Below the pieces are notes generated by a model that worked only from the letters and a program-made list of their open reading frames with translations, did no database searches and was not told the origin of the DNA. A stretch of DNA of 64,000 nt from Actinernus sp. WN-2022 (taxonomy: Eukaryota; Cnidaria; Anthozoa; Actiniaria; Actinernidae): NCBI GenBank assembly GCA_030867875.1, contig JAOWCC010001501.1:23185036-23249035 (forward strand), read 5' to 3'. Both the position numbers and the translations under genes were made by a program. Shown in pieces: positions 24,101 through 36,100 of the stretch (the stretch's first letter is position 1; each line of letters opens with the position of its first letter).

Positions 24101-27100
24101 CGATGTACGTTGCACAGTCGAGGATCTTTGTGTCTTTGAGAGCGCATAGAACACCACTTAGAGCGGTCATGGCACGAAAGCCTCCTCCAGATCCAAGAAC
24201 AGCGATCGTAGGAACCTGGGGAATGTAATATTATTATCATCGTCGTCGTCATCATCAAAGGGACCGCGGAGGGGTAGGGGCAGGGAGCTTTATCCCCCCA
24301 CCCCTCCCCATCCCCCTTACCACCACACACGTTTTCCTACAGCTAGTTCAGAAATAAATATGGGTGTTTGTAGTTGGTTTAATTTGATAATTTTCATCAT
24401 GCTTGGCTGTTTTAGATGCATTTTCAGCCATTTCAGAAGACCTAAGTTTCATTTTTTCTGGTAGAAAATGCTCAATTGAGCCTCCACCTTACCCAAAACC
24501 ACGCTCCGCGGGATAGCGCTTCACAACAATGCGTTATCAAAGCTAGCTCATAAAACACGTTACCGAGACCATATGAACAAAGGGAGCATAGTTTACTCTT
24601 GTCTAGAGAGCAGCTTCAGTTAATGCGCAAATAACCTACGCATGGGAGCGGCTTCAGTTAATGAGCAAATAACCTACGCATGGGAGCGGCTTTAGTTATT
24701 GAGCAAATAACCTACGCATGGGAGCAGCTTCAGTTAATGAGCAAATAACCTACGCATGGGAGCGGCTTTAGTTATTGAGCAAATAACCTACGCATGGGAG
24801 CAGCTTCAGTTAATGCGCAAATAACCTACGCATGGGAGCAGCTTCAGTTAATGCGCAAATAACCTGGGAGCATCTTAAGTTAATGAACAAATAACCTACG
24901 CATAGGAGCGGCTTCAGTTAATACGCATGGGAGCAGCTTCAGTTATTGAGCGGCTTTAGTTATTGAGCAAATAACCTACGCATGGGAGCAGCTTCAGCAA
25001 ATAACCTACGCATGGGAGCGGCTTCAATTAATGAGCAAATAACCTACGCATGGGAGCGGCTTCAGTTAATGAGCAAATAACCTACGCATGGGAGCGGCTT
25101 TAGTTATTGAGCAAATAACCTACGCATGGGAGCAGCTTCAGTTAATGCGCAAATAACCTACGCATGGGAGCAGCTTCAGTTAATGCGCAAATAACCTGGG
25201 AGCATCTTAAGTTAATGAACAAATAACCTACGCATAGGAGCGGCTTCAGTTAATACGCATGGGAGCAGCTTCAGTTATAATCAATGAACAAATAACCTAC
25301 GAATGGAAGCAGCGCTAGGTTAATGAGCAAATAACCGACGCATGTTTGCGGCTTGTTAATGGCAACACATGCACACAAAGTCAGTTGATCGAAGTAGCCT
25401 GTAAATAATAATAGAATAAGGAGCATGCTCTCTTTCTTATTTTGATGTTCTGCTGATTGACTGCCTTGCTCATTAACGCCATCCGCTGTGGCTCAGGCTC
25501 AAGGAAGGGTTATTTTGGTCATCATCTAACAACTGTATATCTAGTAGTTGAAAAATAAATATGGGTGTTTATAGTTGGTTTAAATTGACAACTATTTACA
25601 TCTCTATTATAAAAGTTAGGGAAAAAAGGATATGCATACAAGCTGATAAGAAGATCTAAGATTATAGTTCGATTACGAGAAGACTAATATTGAGTCAAAA
25701 TCGTTTTTTTAAGATGTCTTTTATATAAATTTCTGTTATGTAGTTTCTTGATATCTTCACAAATTGAATTCCAGATTATAACTCCTTTATACTGTAAGCT
25801 AAATAATAAGTAGATCTAGTGTTGTAATTATGAACTTTTTAAATTGGAATGAAACAATCTTTGAAACTAATAGACTCTTTCAGCTTGCCTGTTTGTTGCC
25901 CCATTTCAGACCACGTGACGTTTCCCTTGAGTAATTGTTTTTTGTATCCCAAGAGGAAATGTACCAATTTCTATAATTGGAAAATAAAGTACTGAATTCT
26001 CTGGAGAACTATCACGTGGTCTGAAATGGGGCAACAAACAGGCAAGCTGAAAAGGTTTATTGGAAGGTTATTATTGTAAAAGTCAAACATGAAAAGAGCA
26101 TGCATTGTGTAGATATACTAGATCATGGAATTGTAAACCCTTCAGCTTTTTTTAAAAAGCTGAAAGGTAAATCCGCCCCACCACTGGCGCCACTGCTCTG
26201 AAAGTCAACGGCACAAGAAAGAAAGAAAGAAAGTCAGACTTAGGAGAGAACGTAGGCATTTGAAATCTACGTCAGTAGTGCGAGAAAAGCAAAGATGTAG
26301 GCCAGATGGTGAATTTCAAGAGCAAAAAAAGTTGCCAAGTGCCGAGGAATCTTCCAAAGGGAAATGCAAAACAAGGCCAAAACATACAGCGCACAGTAGG
26401 CGCTTTGGTTTTCTTGATCTGTTAACGTCGGTGACTGAGCTTGAGCCTCGAGCGAGTCCAACTGAGCAGAATGCTTTGCGCCCTCGTGCTTACGCTCCTG
26501 CCTGAGCCTGAGCATAACTCGGACTGATTTTTCCTGTGCCGTTGGTTTTAAGGACAGCGTACGTGGCAGTGGTGAGATGGTAGCTGATAACAAGCATTGT
26601 GGTTGTGAGCGTGACTCGCTGCGCGTAACTCGTACCATCACAAAAAAGATCCTGCACAGTTGAGTGAATTCAGCCAGCAAGAGTCCCTGGGGGGAGTACA
26701 CCCAGAAATTTAGGATAGGGGTGTGCCGCGGAGATATCGAAACCCTGACCCTATTTAAGGTGAAAAATCGTAAACTGGGTACCCTGTCCAAGGCTTGAAA
26801 CTACAATATGAGACCCTATATGTAAGGGACAAGTGAATACTCAGAATTTATTGAACAGATCGTTTTTATTTCTCTTCTGTGGTTAGTCTAGCATCAGGCA
26901 TACAAGATTGTTACTTTAGCGGGCGTTTACAGAAGCCATTAGCAGGAGCGTTCCTATCTCATGGGCTGGGCTCCCAGCACAGGAGAAGATGTGGCTATAT
27001 TTAGAATTAGAATTCCCGTGTTGAAAGTGAGAAGAATGATAATGAATAATAATGAGAAGTGACGTATAGCTATCTGATTGGCTAAGCCAACATGGCCTTT

Positions 27101-30100
27101 GTTTATTTCGCGCGAAATGCAATTCTAAATATAGCCACATCTACTCCTGCGCTGGGAACAGAACCAATGGGGAGGATGGACGCTCCTGGTAATGGGCTCC
27201 TGGCGTTGAGCAAATGCACGATATTGCATATCAAGAGTTAGGGGAACAAAAAACCGTACCCTATTTAAGGATCGGATATTTTATTTAAGGATGATAATAC
27301 AGAATATAAGATCCTATTTGAGGGTCCGGCACCTCGAAAACCATACCCTATCCCGTGGCACATACCCATATGACTGGAGTACCCCCCTCCCGGGATAAGA
27401 GCACGATGAGGTTTTTCGCCATTCGGCTGTAAACGACAGTCTTAATCGCTGTCTTCGGCGTAAAGCTCTTTTGTTTGCAGCCAATAGACGAGATGCTCGA
27501 ATAGCGCGTAAGAGGTTTTGAGTACATGATTTTGGTAGTTTGTTTCATGGCCGCGCGGAGAGCGCACACTCGACATTTGCCACTCGCCATCCGCGCAGCC
27601 ATGTAATATGTTGTTTATTATCCACCAAGCGGGAGCCATTACCAGGAGCGTCTATCTGTTATGCATTCGTGAGTCAGCGTGTTCTTAGATCAGGCTATTT
27701 TTAGCCGCGAAAAACGATGAGAAGCCTTGTGAACAGTAATTTCATTCAACAATGTACCAAGCAAACAATGATTTATGAACAGGTATTGTAACTGCGTACA
27801 ATGAGAAAACCTCGCCATTGTGAAAAATTAAGCATTTTAATTATCGGGGTATCGGATTTATTCACCTCAGGTGTTCTAAAAATAGGATGGGCGACTAGTT
27901 GCTGCAAAAACTAGTGTTGATCAACTGAAGATCAACACTGGTATAATCAACTGAAAGTCTAGTAAGGTATGCTAACCGCCGTGGGGAGCGAGTAGCAGCT
28001 GACGTTTCGAGCGCTAGCCCTTCGTCAGAGAAAAGAGCAAAATCCTTTTTTGCTCTCGAAACGTCAGCTGCTACTCGCTCCCCACGGCGGTTAGTATACC
28101 TTAATCGACTTTCAGTTGATTATACCAGTGTTCTAAAAATAACCTGATCTGAGAAAGTGCTGACTCACGGACCACGTATGGGAGATGGACTCTCCTGGTA
28201 ATGGGCTGACTCACAGACCAATTATGGGAGATGGACTCTCCTGGTAATGGGCTGACTCGCAGACCAAGTATGGGAGATGGACTCTCCTGGTAATGGACTG
28301 ACTCGCAGACCAAGTATGGGAGATGGACTCTCTTGGTAATGGACTGACTCACAGCCCATTACCAAGAGAGTCCATCTCCCATACTTGGTCTGTGAGTAAG
28401 CCCATTACCAAGAGAGTCCATCTCCAATAATTGGTCTGTGAGTCAGTCCATTACCAGGAGAGTCCATCTCCCATAATTGGTCTGTGAGTCAGGCCATTAC
28501 CAAAAGAGTCCATCTCCCATAATTGGTCCGTGAGTCAGCCCATTACCAGGAGAGTCCATCTCGTATACTTGGTCCGTGAGTCAGCCCATTACCAAAAGAG
28601 TCCATCTCCCACAATTGGTCTGTGAGTCAGTCCATTACCAGGAGAGTCCATCTCCCAAAATTGGTCTGTGAGTCAGTCCATTACCAAGAGAGTCCATCTC
28701 CCATAATTGGTCTGTGAGTCAGCCCATTACCAAAAGAGTCCATCTCCTATAATTGGTCTGTGAGTCAGTCCATTACCAAGAGAGTCCATCTCCCATACTT
28801 GGTCTGTGAGTCAGCCCATTACCAGGAGAGTCCATCTCCCATAATTGGTCTGTGAGTCAGCCCATTACCAAAATAGTCCATCTCCTATAATTGGTCTGTG
28901 AGTCAGTCCATTACCAAGAGAGTCCATCTCCCATACTTGGTCTGTGAGTCAGCCCATTACCAGGAGAGTCCATCTCCCATAATTGGTCTGTGAGTCAGCC
29001 CATTACCAAAAGAGTCCATCTCCTATAATTGGTCTGTGAGTCAGTCCATTACCAAGAGAGTCCATCTCCCATACTTGGTAAAGCTCTTTTGTTTGCAGCC
29101 AATAGACGAGATGCTCGAATAGCGCGTAAGAGGTTTTGAGTACATGATTTTGGTAGTTTGTTTATGTAATATAAGATGAAAATAATATATAGAGGATATT
29201 TCATGGCCGCGCGGAGAGCGCACACTCGACATTTGCCACTCGACATCCGCGCAGCCATGTAATATGCTGTTTATTATTCACCAAGCGGGAGCCATTACCA
29301 GGAGCGTCTATCTGTTATGCATTCGTGAGTCAGCGTGTTCTTAGATCAGGCTATTTTTAGCCGCGAAAAACAATGAGAAGCCTTGTGAACAGTAATTTCA
29401 TTCAACAATGTACTAAGCAAACAATGATTTATGACCAGGTATTGTTACTGCGTACAATGAGAAAACCTCGCCATTGTGAAAAAGTAAGCATTTTAATTAT
29501 CGGGGTATCGGATTTATTCATCTCAGGTGTTCTAAAAATAGGATGGGCGACTAGTTGCTGCAAAAACTAGTGTTGATCAACTGAAGATCAACACTGGTAT
29601 AATCAACTGAAAGTCTAGTAAGGTATGCTAACCGCCGTGGGGAGCGAGTAGCAGCTGACGTTTCGAGCGCTAGCCCTTCGTCAGAGAAAAGAGCAAAATC
29701 CTTTTTTGCTCTCGAAACGTCAGCTGCTACTCGCTCCCCACGGCGGTTAGTATACCTTAATCGACTTTCAGTTGATTATACCAGTGTTCTAAAAATAACC
29801 TGATCTGAGAAAGTGCTGACTCACGGACCACGTATGGGAGATGGACTCTCCTGGTAATGGGCTGACTCACAGACCAATTATGGGAGATGGACTCTCCTGG
29901 TAATGGGTTGACTCACAGACCAATTATGGGAGATGGACTCTCCTGGTAATGGACTGACTCACGGACCAATTATGGGAGATGGACTCTCCTGGTAATGGGC
30001 TGACTCACACACCAATTATGGGAGATGGACTCTCCTGGTAATGGACTGACTCACGGACCAATTATGGGAGATGGACTCTCCTGCTAATGGGCTGACTCAC

Positions 30101-33100
30101 GGACCAAGTATGGAAGATGGACTCTCCTGGTAATGGGCTGACTCACGGACCAAGTATGGGAGATGGACTCTCCTGGTAATGGACTGACTCACGGACCAAT
30201 TATGGGAGATGGACTCTCCTGGTAATGGGCTGACTCACGGACCAATTATGGGAGATGGACTCTCCTGGTAATGGGCTGACTCACGGACCAAGTATGGGAG
30301 ATGGACTCTCCTGGTAATGGACTGACTCACGGACCAATTATGGGAGATGGACTCTCCTGGTAATGGGCTGACTCACGGACCAAGTATGGGAGATGGACTC
30401 TCCTGGTAATGGGCTGACTCACGGACCAATTATGGGAGATGGACTATCCTGGTAATGGGCTGACTCACGGACCAAGTATGGGAGATGGACTCTCCTGGTA
30501 ATGGACTGACTCACAGAACAATTATGGGAGATGGACTCTCTTGGTAATGGGCTCCTGTACCAAGCTATAAATGACCGAGTCTAGATCTGTACGCGCGACA
30601 CGAACATGTGACGTCACAGTCACGCATGTAAAAGATCACTTTCATATCGCGCGTAAAATCCGGTATTTTATGGCTAAGTGAATAATACTATATGATGTGA
30701 TGTGATATATGATGTGATATTATATAATATAGTGTAAGATGTCTTTAATGTAAGGGTAATTTAGGGTACTTCCAAAAGCTTTGTAAAATAATGGGGATAC
30801 AATGAGCATCCTGATTTGCTGAAAAGAGTTTCCCATAATACCATGGTAATAAGCCAATCCATATTCCAGATAAACAGATAATTATCCACGCCTTATTAGG
30901 GGCAGTTACACTCAGTGTCCTTTTCGCACCTCACAAGCTATCCGTTTCCTTTCCTGTAATCCAATTCTGAATTAAACACATTAAGTTATTCAGGATCTGT
31001 TGATTACTGGGCCCTCTCGACCAGTATCCATTGCGCACCTCACAAGCTATCAGTTTCCTTTCCTGTAATCCAATTCTGAATTAAACACATTAAGGTATTC
31101 AGGATCTGTTGATTACTGGGCCCTCTCGACCAGTATCCATTGCGCACCTCACAAGCTATCAGTTTCCTTTCCCGTAATCCAATTCTGAATTAAACACATT
31201 AAGGTATTCAGGATCTGTTGATTGCTGAGCCATCTCAACCAGTGTCTTTGCGTACCTCACAAGCTATCAGTTTCCTTTACGGTAATCCAATTCTGAATTA
31301 AACGCATTAAGGTATTCAGGATCTGTTGATTACTGGGCCCTCTCGACCAGTATCCATTGCGCACCTCACAAGCTATCAGTTTCCTTTCCCGTAATCCAAT
31401 TCTGAATTAAACACATTAAGGTATTCAGGATCTGTTGATTGCTGAGCCATCTCAACCAGTGTCTTTGCGCACCTCACAAACTATCAGTTTCCTTTACAGT
31501 AATCCAATTCTGAATTAAACACATTAGAATGAATTTCATATGAGTGTCGAAAGACCAAACGCAAATTACCCACAGCCAGCCAATCACAGGAGCGAGTAAT
31601 CACAAGTAACTCATAAATGGCTTCCCTGTGAGCCAATGACAAACCAAAGCAAAACCAAAAACCATTTTGCGTTTGGTTTTACTTTGGAATCTGATTGGTT
31701 GGTTTATTTTCTCAGCCAATAGGAGAGCTTAGTAAACGCAAAACCAAAACACTTCCGACAGTCATGTGAAAACCACTCTAAGGTATTCAGGATCTGTTAA
31801 TTACTGAGCCATCTCATTCAGTGTACCGTTGCGCACCTCACAAGCTATCAGTTTCCTTTCATGTAATCTAGTTCTGAATTAAACACATTAAAGTATTCAG
31901 GATCTGTTGATTACTGTACGTATTTCTTCAAATCATTCTCACTGGAGCTGAGGAGCTCAACCTATAACACTGAATTTTGTCTCGGAGGCCATTTCCTATG
32001 GCATCAAAAACGGAGGCTGAGACATGTACTTGTACAATTTTAGACCTTATCTTAAATTTTTGGATTTGATAATCTTTACTACCTAGTATGTGGTAGTGGT
32101 TAACTCGACGGCTTTAAGCTCCTTATATTTAAACCACTGCACACTTTTGCTCTAAACATTGGCTACATTCAAGCAAACTATACTTTTTTCAACAGTATTC
32201 TTTGCTTCTTTGCTTAATGTTTTGTTTATGATATTCTGTACTAAATAGTGTTATTTAATAAAGAATCTGCATCTGAAGATCTTTAAGTGTGATGTTTATC
32301 GGTTCGTGTCCCACATATATTTCTCGTTCTCCCAGACGTCCCCTCGTGTTACCATACACCCATTCGAAAAATGGCTGCCGCTAATTTGCATAATGTTGAT
32401 ATTCAATATTTTCTGAAGAATTAACTAGCCTATACGAAAGAGCGAGTTCATGTTAGCAACATGTAGCTCTTTGATAACAGAAGAATATATCCTTTCAAAG
32501 CAATCCACGTTTGAAACTCTGAAGAAACATGAAAACGAGGTTAGTCAGTCCTGACGTCCTGAATCTCATACAAAACTCTCTTATTTTGAACCTCGGTAAC
32601 TTCGCAACACTTGGTGCTATGCTCCTTAAATTTTACAAACGTACTCATTTTTGCATGCTCTCTGAAGTGACAGTGCTTATTTTGGTACCAACATTTCATT
32701 ACAACCAAAGCTTGGTAACACCATTTTTCGAATGGGTCTATACACCACCGATAAAATGTCTTCTAAAGGTTAGAATGATAATATATAATGATGTGATAGG
32801 GGAGTTCCTAGTACCTCGTTTTCGTTCCTGGGTGCTCTTTCCCCCAGTATTTCCTTCATGCTTTCAAACACGAATTTTCTTCTCTTGATCAAGAATTCTT
32901 TCTCCTCGTCACACAGGTCAATGCTGTAACGCAGGTCCGTAGTCTCGGGGCTGCAAATATGGGTAGTTACACGTGGTCAGACATTCTGAAAAACTGAATT
33001 TCTAACGAGACCTGAAACAACCATAGAAGCTGATCAAAGTCAGAACCCGGCTAAACCACAGATCGAATTGGAATTTAGTGTGTTAGATTTTGTGGAGGGA

Positions 33101-36100
33101 GGAAAACCGGAGGCAAAGCGCTTAACCACTGCGCCACCCCGGCTCTCCGGGGTCTATCACACAGCGGCAAAACGTTAGGCGCATGCGCTTTTGGTGAGTT
33201 CAGCGCGGGCGTCACGCCAGTTTCCCGCGCAAACTGAAAGAAACAAAGCCCATCACCTCTGTTTTTAGGTCTGTTTTAAAAATATTTCGTCAAAAACAAC
33301 AATACTACTACTTGAAAGCATATTTCTGAAACTTTAACAGGTTTACGTTTTCGTAATTTCTAATTCACTTCGAGTTAACTATTACTTAAAGGCGCTGTGT
33401 CACGGTACTGCGCATGTGTGAAAATCTGATGATTTTTAGAATTATGTTCTAGCCCGGAACGAAATTCTCAGAGGGGTGAAATACCGATTTTTAAATCGAC
33501 TTCCATCAGTGTTGTTTTTTAACTCATCCTTGCCTCCTTTGGTCATTTATGGAAATGTAAGATGTGCTTAAATAAGTTTTAGTTATTTGTTTATTCAAAA
33601 TTAGTCGTTGCAGACTGCAACACAACTAAAACAAAAAAGCAAAGTGATGCTTACCGGCGGGAGACCGCCACTGAGTACTCTGAATACAGCAGCCGAAAAA
33701 CGCAAGAAATTGGAAGCTTTTTGGCATTCCAACCAGAAGCGAAGAGGGTTTGGATGTCCAGTAGAGTTCAAGAAACACATGGAAACTTTTCAAGTCATAT
33801 TATAAATAATATCAGATGGCAGTTTTCAACAGCGACACGAAGAAATATATATCTGCGGCTTAGAAACGATCGAGGCTGAAATGATATGAAATGATATGAA
33901 CCGACCGGAGTGCAATGAATGTACGAAAAGTTAGATAAAACCTTTCTTTGCTGGCAAAACAACCTCATGAACTCAAATACGATAGCCTTGTGAGCAATCG
34001 ACGTACATATGAAGCTATAGAAGTTTATATTATCGACTACGTGAGACTAGTCTGCAAACATCGAACTGCTATGAAACCTCTTGTCAGTATTCGCACTTTC
34101 GTGACAAGCGAACTTTTCTACTTTCGACACACGGTCGCTAAACTGTACGAAATCTCCAAGAGTAAATCCCTAATGTCCAAACTAACGGGAAAAACTGAAA
34201 GAGGAAATCCTTGTGAGCAATCGACTTATATATGAAGCTATATAAGTTATCATCGACTACATGAGAGTCAAACATCGAGCTGCTATGAAACCGCTTGTGA
34301 CAGTTTGTTTACGCACTTTCATGACAAGCGAACTTTTCTACTTTCGACACACGGTCGCTAAACTGTACGAAATCTCCAAGGATATATCCCTAATGTCCAA
34401 ACTAAAGGAAAAAACTGAAAGAGGAAATCATTGTGACCAATCGACATACATATGAAGCTCCAGAAGTAATTATTGAATACATGAGAACCCATAGAGAAAA
34501 CCGATAATAATGAACACGGTATTTATAGTTTCACGGACATTTGTGACTTTATAATAACTGAACTCGCGCTTCAGCATAGCTTGAAATACTGTACGAAAAC
34601 TCCCGTTTAAAAATGTCCTGATGCCGAAAGGACCCTAGCATCTTCAACAAGATATCCTTCTGACCAATCGACATACATATTAAGCTGTTAAAGTATATTT
34701 CCATTCCATAACAGCCGATAGTGCAAACTAGTAAACTGCCACTAGTAAATTAACCTTGCGTACTTCCGCGAGTACAGAACTTTCTAGCGTCAAATGCATG
34801 TGTTACGTTTCCAAACTTTAGGACAAGAAATCTTCCATAGAATGTTCTATTTGTTTTACATCAGAGAACTGTATTATTAAACATGTAGAAATAAAACAAT
34901 GGTGCCATTTGAAGAATTATATCATGTCAAAAGTGCATAACGAAGAAATATATATCTACGGACGCGAGCAGCTCGTTTCACTTTGGTCAAATTCGGACTG
35001 TTTACGACTGGAAACAGCCAAAAATACAAGCAAGTAATGAAATTATAGATACCATTCTTTACTCAATGCTGTTTACCTTGGATGTAGGAAGAATAAAATC
35101 CTTGTAAATCTCGCCATATACTGTGTAAAACTACAATCTGTGAATTACGGCGATGTGGCGTACAGTGTGGCGTTTCCGGCAATTTATTTTGATTGATTCT
35201 CATTGGATGTTACACAATACAGCTGTCAATTCAATGTCTGGAGACTGTAACATGCGCAGTACCGTGACACAGCGCCTTTAAAGTTAGAAAATTATTTACT
35301 AAGGAATTTTAAGCCCTCAGAAAATTTACCAAAATCTCTTCCCAAGATCCTCCATGTTGCCGCGGTGTGGCGTTCTTCGTTTTCAGTGACGTCATGGCCA
35401 CCATTTTATCATTGATTCAGCTCGTTAGCTTCTCTTGTTATTAGCTCAACCAACACAACTGAAACTTCCCTTTGTAATTCAAGGTTTGGGATGATTACGA
35501 CTACATGTGATACACAGCAGGTAATTTGAAGAGGTTTGTAGCTTCTTTTGCGTGCGGGTTCTGTGTAGCTAGGAAGTCTAGGAAGAACTGGTCCAGTTTG
35601 AGGACCAGTTCTTCCTAACTACACAGGCCAAGAGCCAATTAGGAAGCGAAATATCTCGGTTTTGTTGTAATTTATTTGTACTGACTATGTGAAATACATT
35701 TTCCGTTTTGGTATTTATGAAGGAAGAATTTTAATTTTATATATTCCGTTCTGCAGTATTTTAGCTTGTTTAAGTTCAGTTATTTAATTCAGTTTTTTTA
35801 TACTGCAGAAGTTACTGTCCCAAACCATTGTTCCCACCCCAAATGATGAATAAGATACCACGAGGCGCTCAACTGAAGGTTATTGCATTGACAGAGGCTT
35901 AACACATTTTATCTAAATTGTTTCTCTCACGGCAAACTTTACAAACCTCGAAGTTTGATTTAACGTATACACGTCCTCGTTAGCCCATGTTGCACGCAAA
36001 CCTTATCAAAATCTAAGATAGCTGCTGTACTAGGCAGCAGCTTTACATACTTGATACATGCATACTCTTTATTTGTACACGGAGTCTCTTCATCAATAAA

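Noticed and set aside
26260..26791. Minus-strand frame of 174 codons and opposing plus-strand frame
   Set aside because: No domain, splice context or codon pattern; adjoins repeat sequence.
28150..30550. Regular short repeats resembling a CRISPR array
   Set aside because: Units are contiguous with no unique spacers, flip orientation, and lie in an intron of an animal gene. No cas genes.
33948..34455. Two plus-strand frames sharing TSELFYFRHTVAKLYEIS
   Set aside because: They share sequence because of the 230-bp repeat inside the TIR-3 element. No known domain; left as a question in the findings rather than called a gene.
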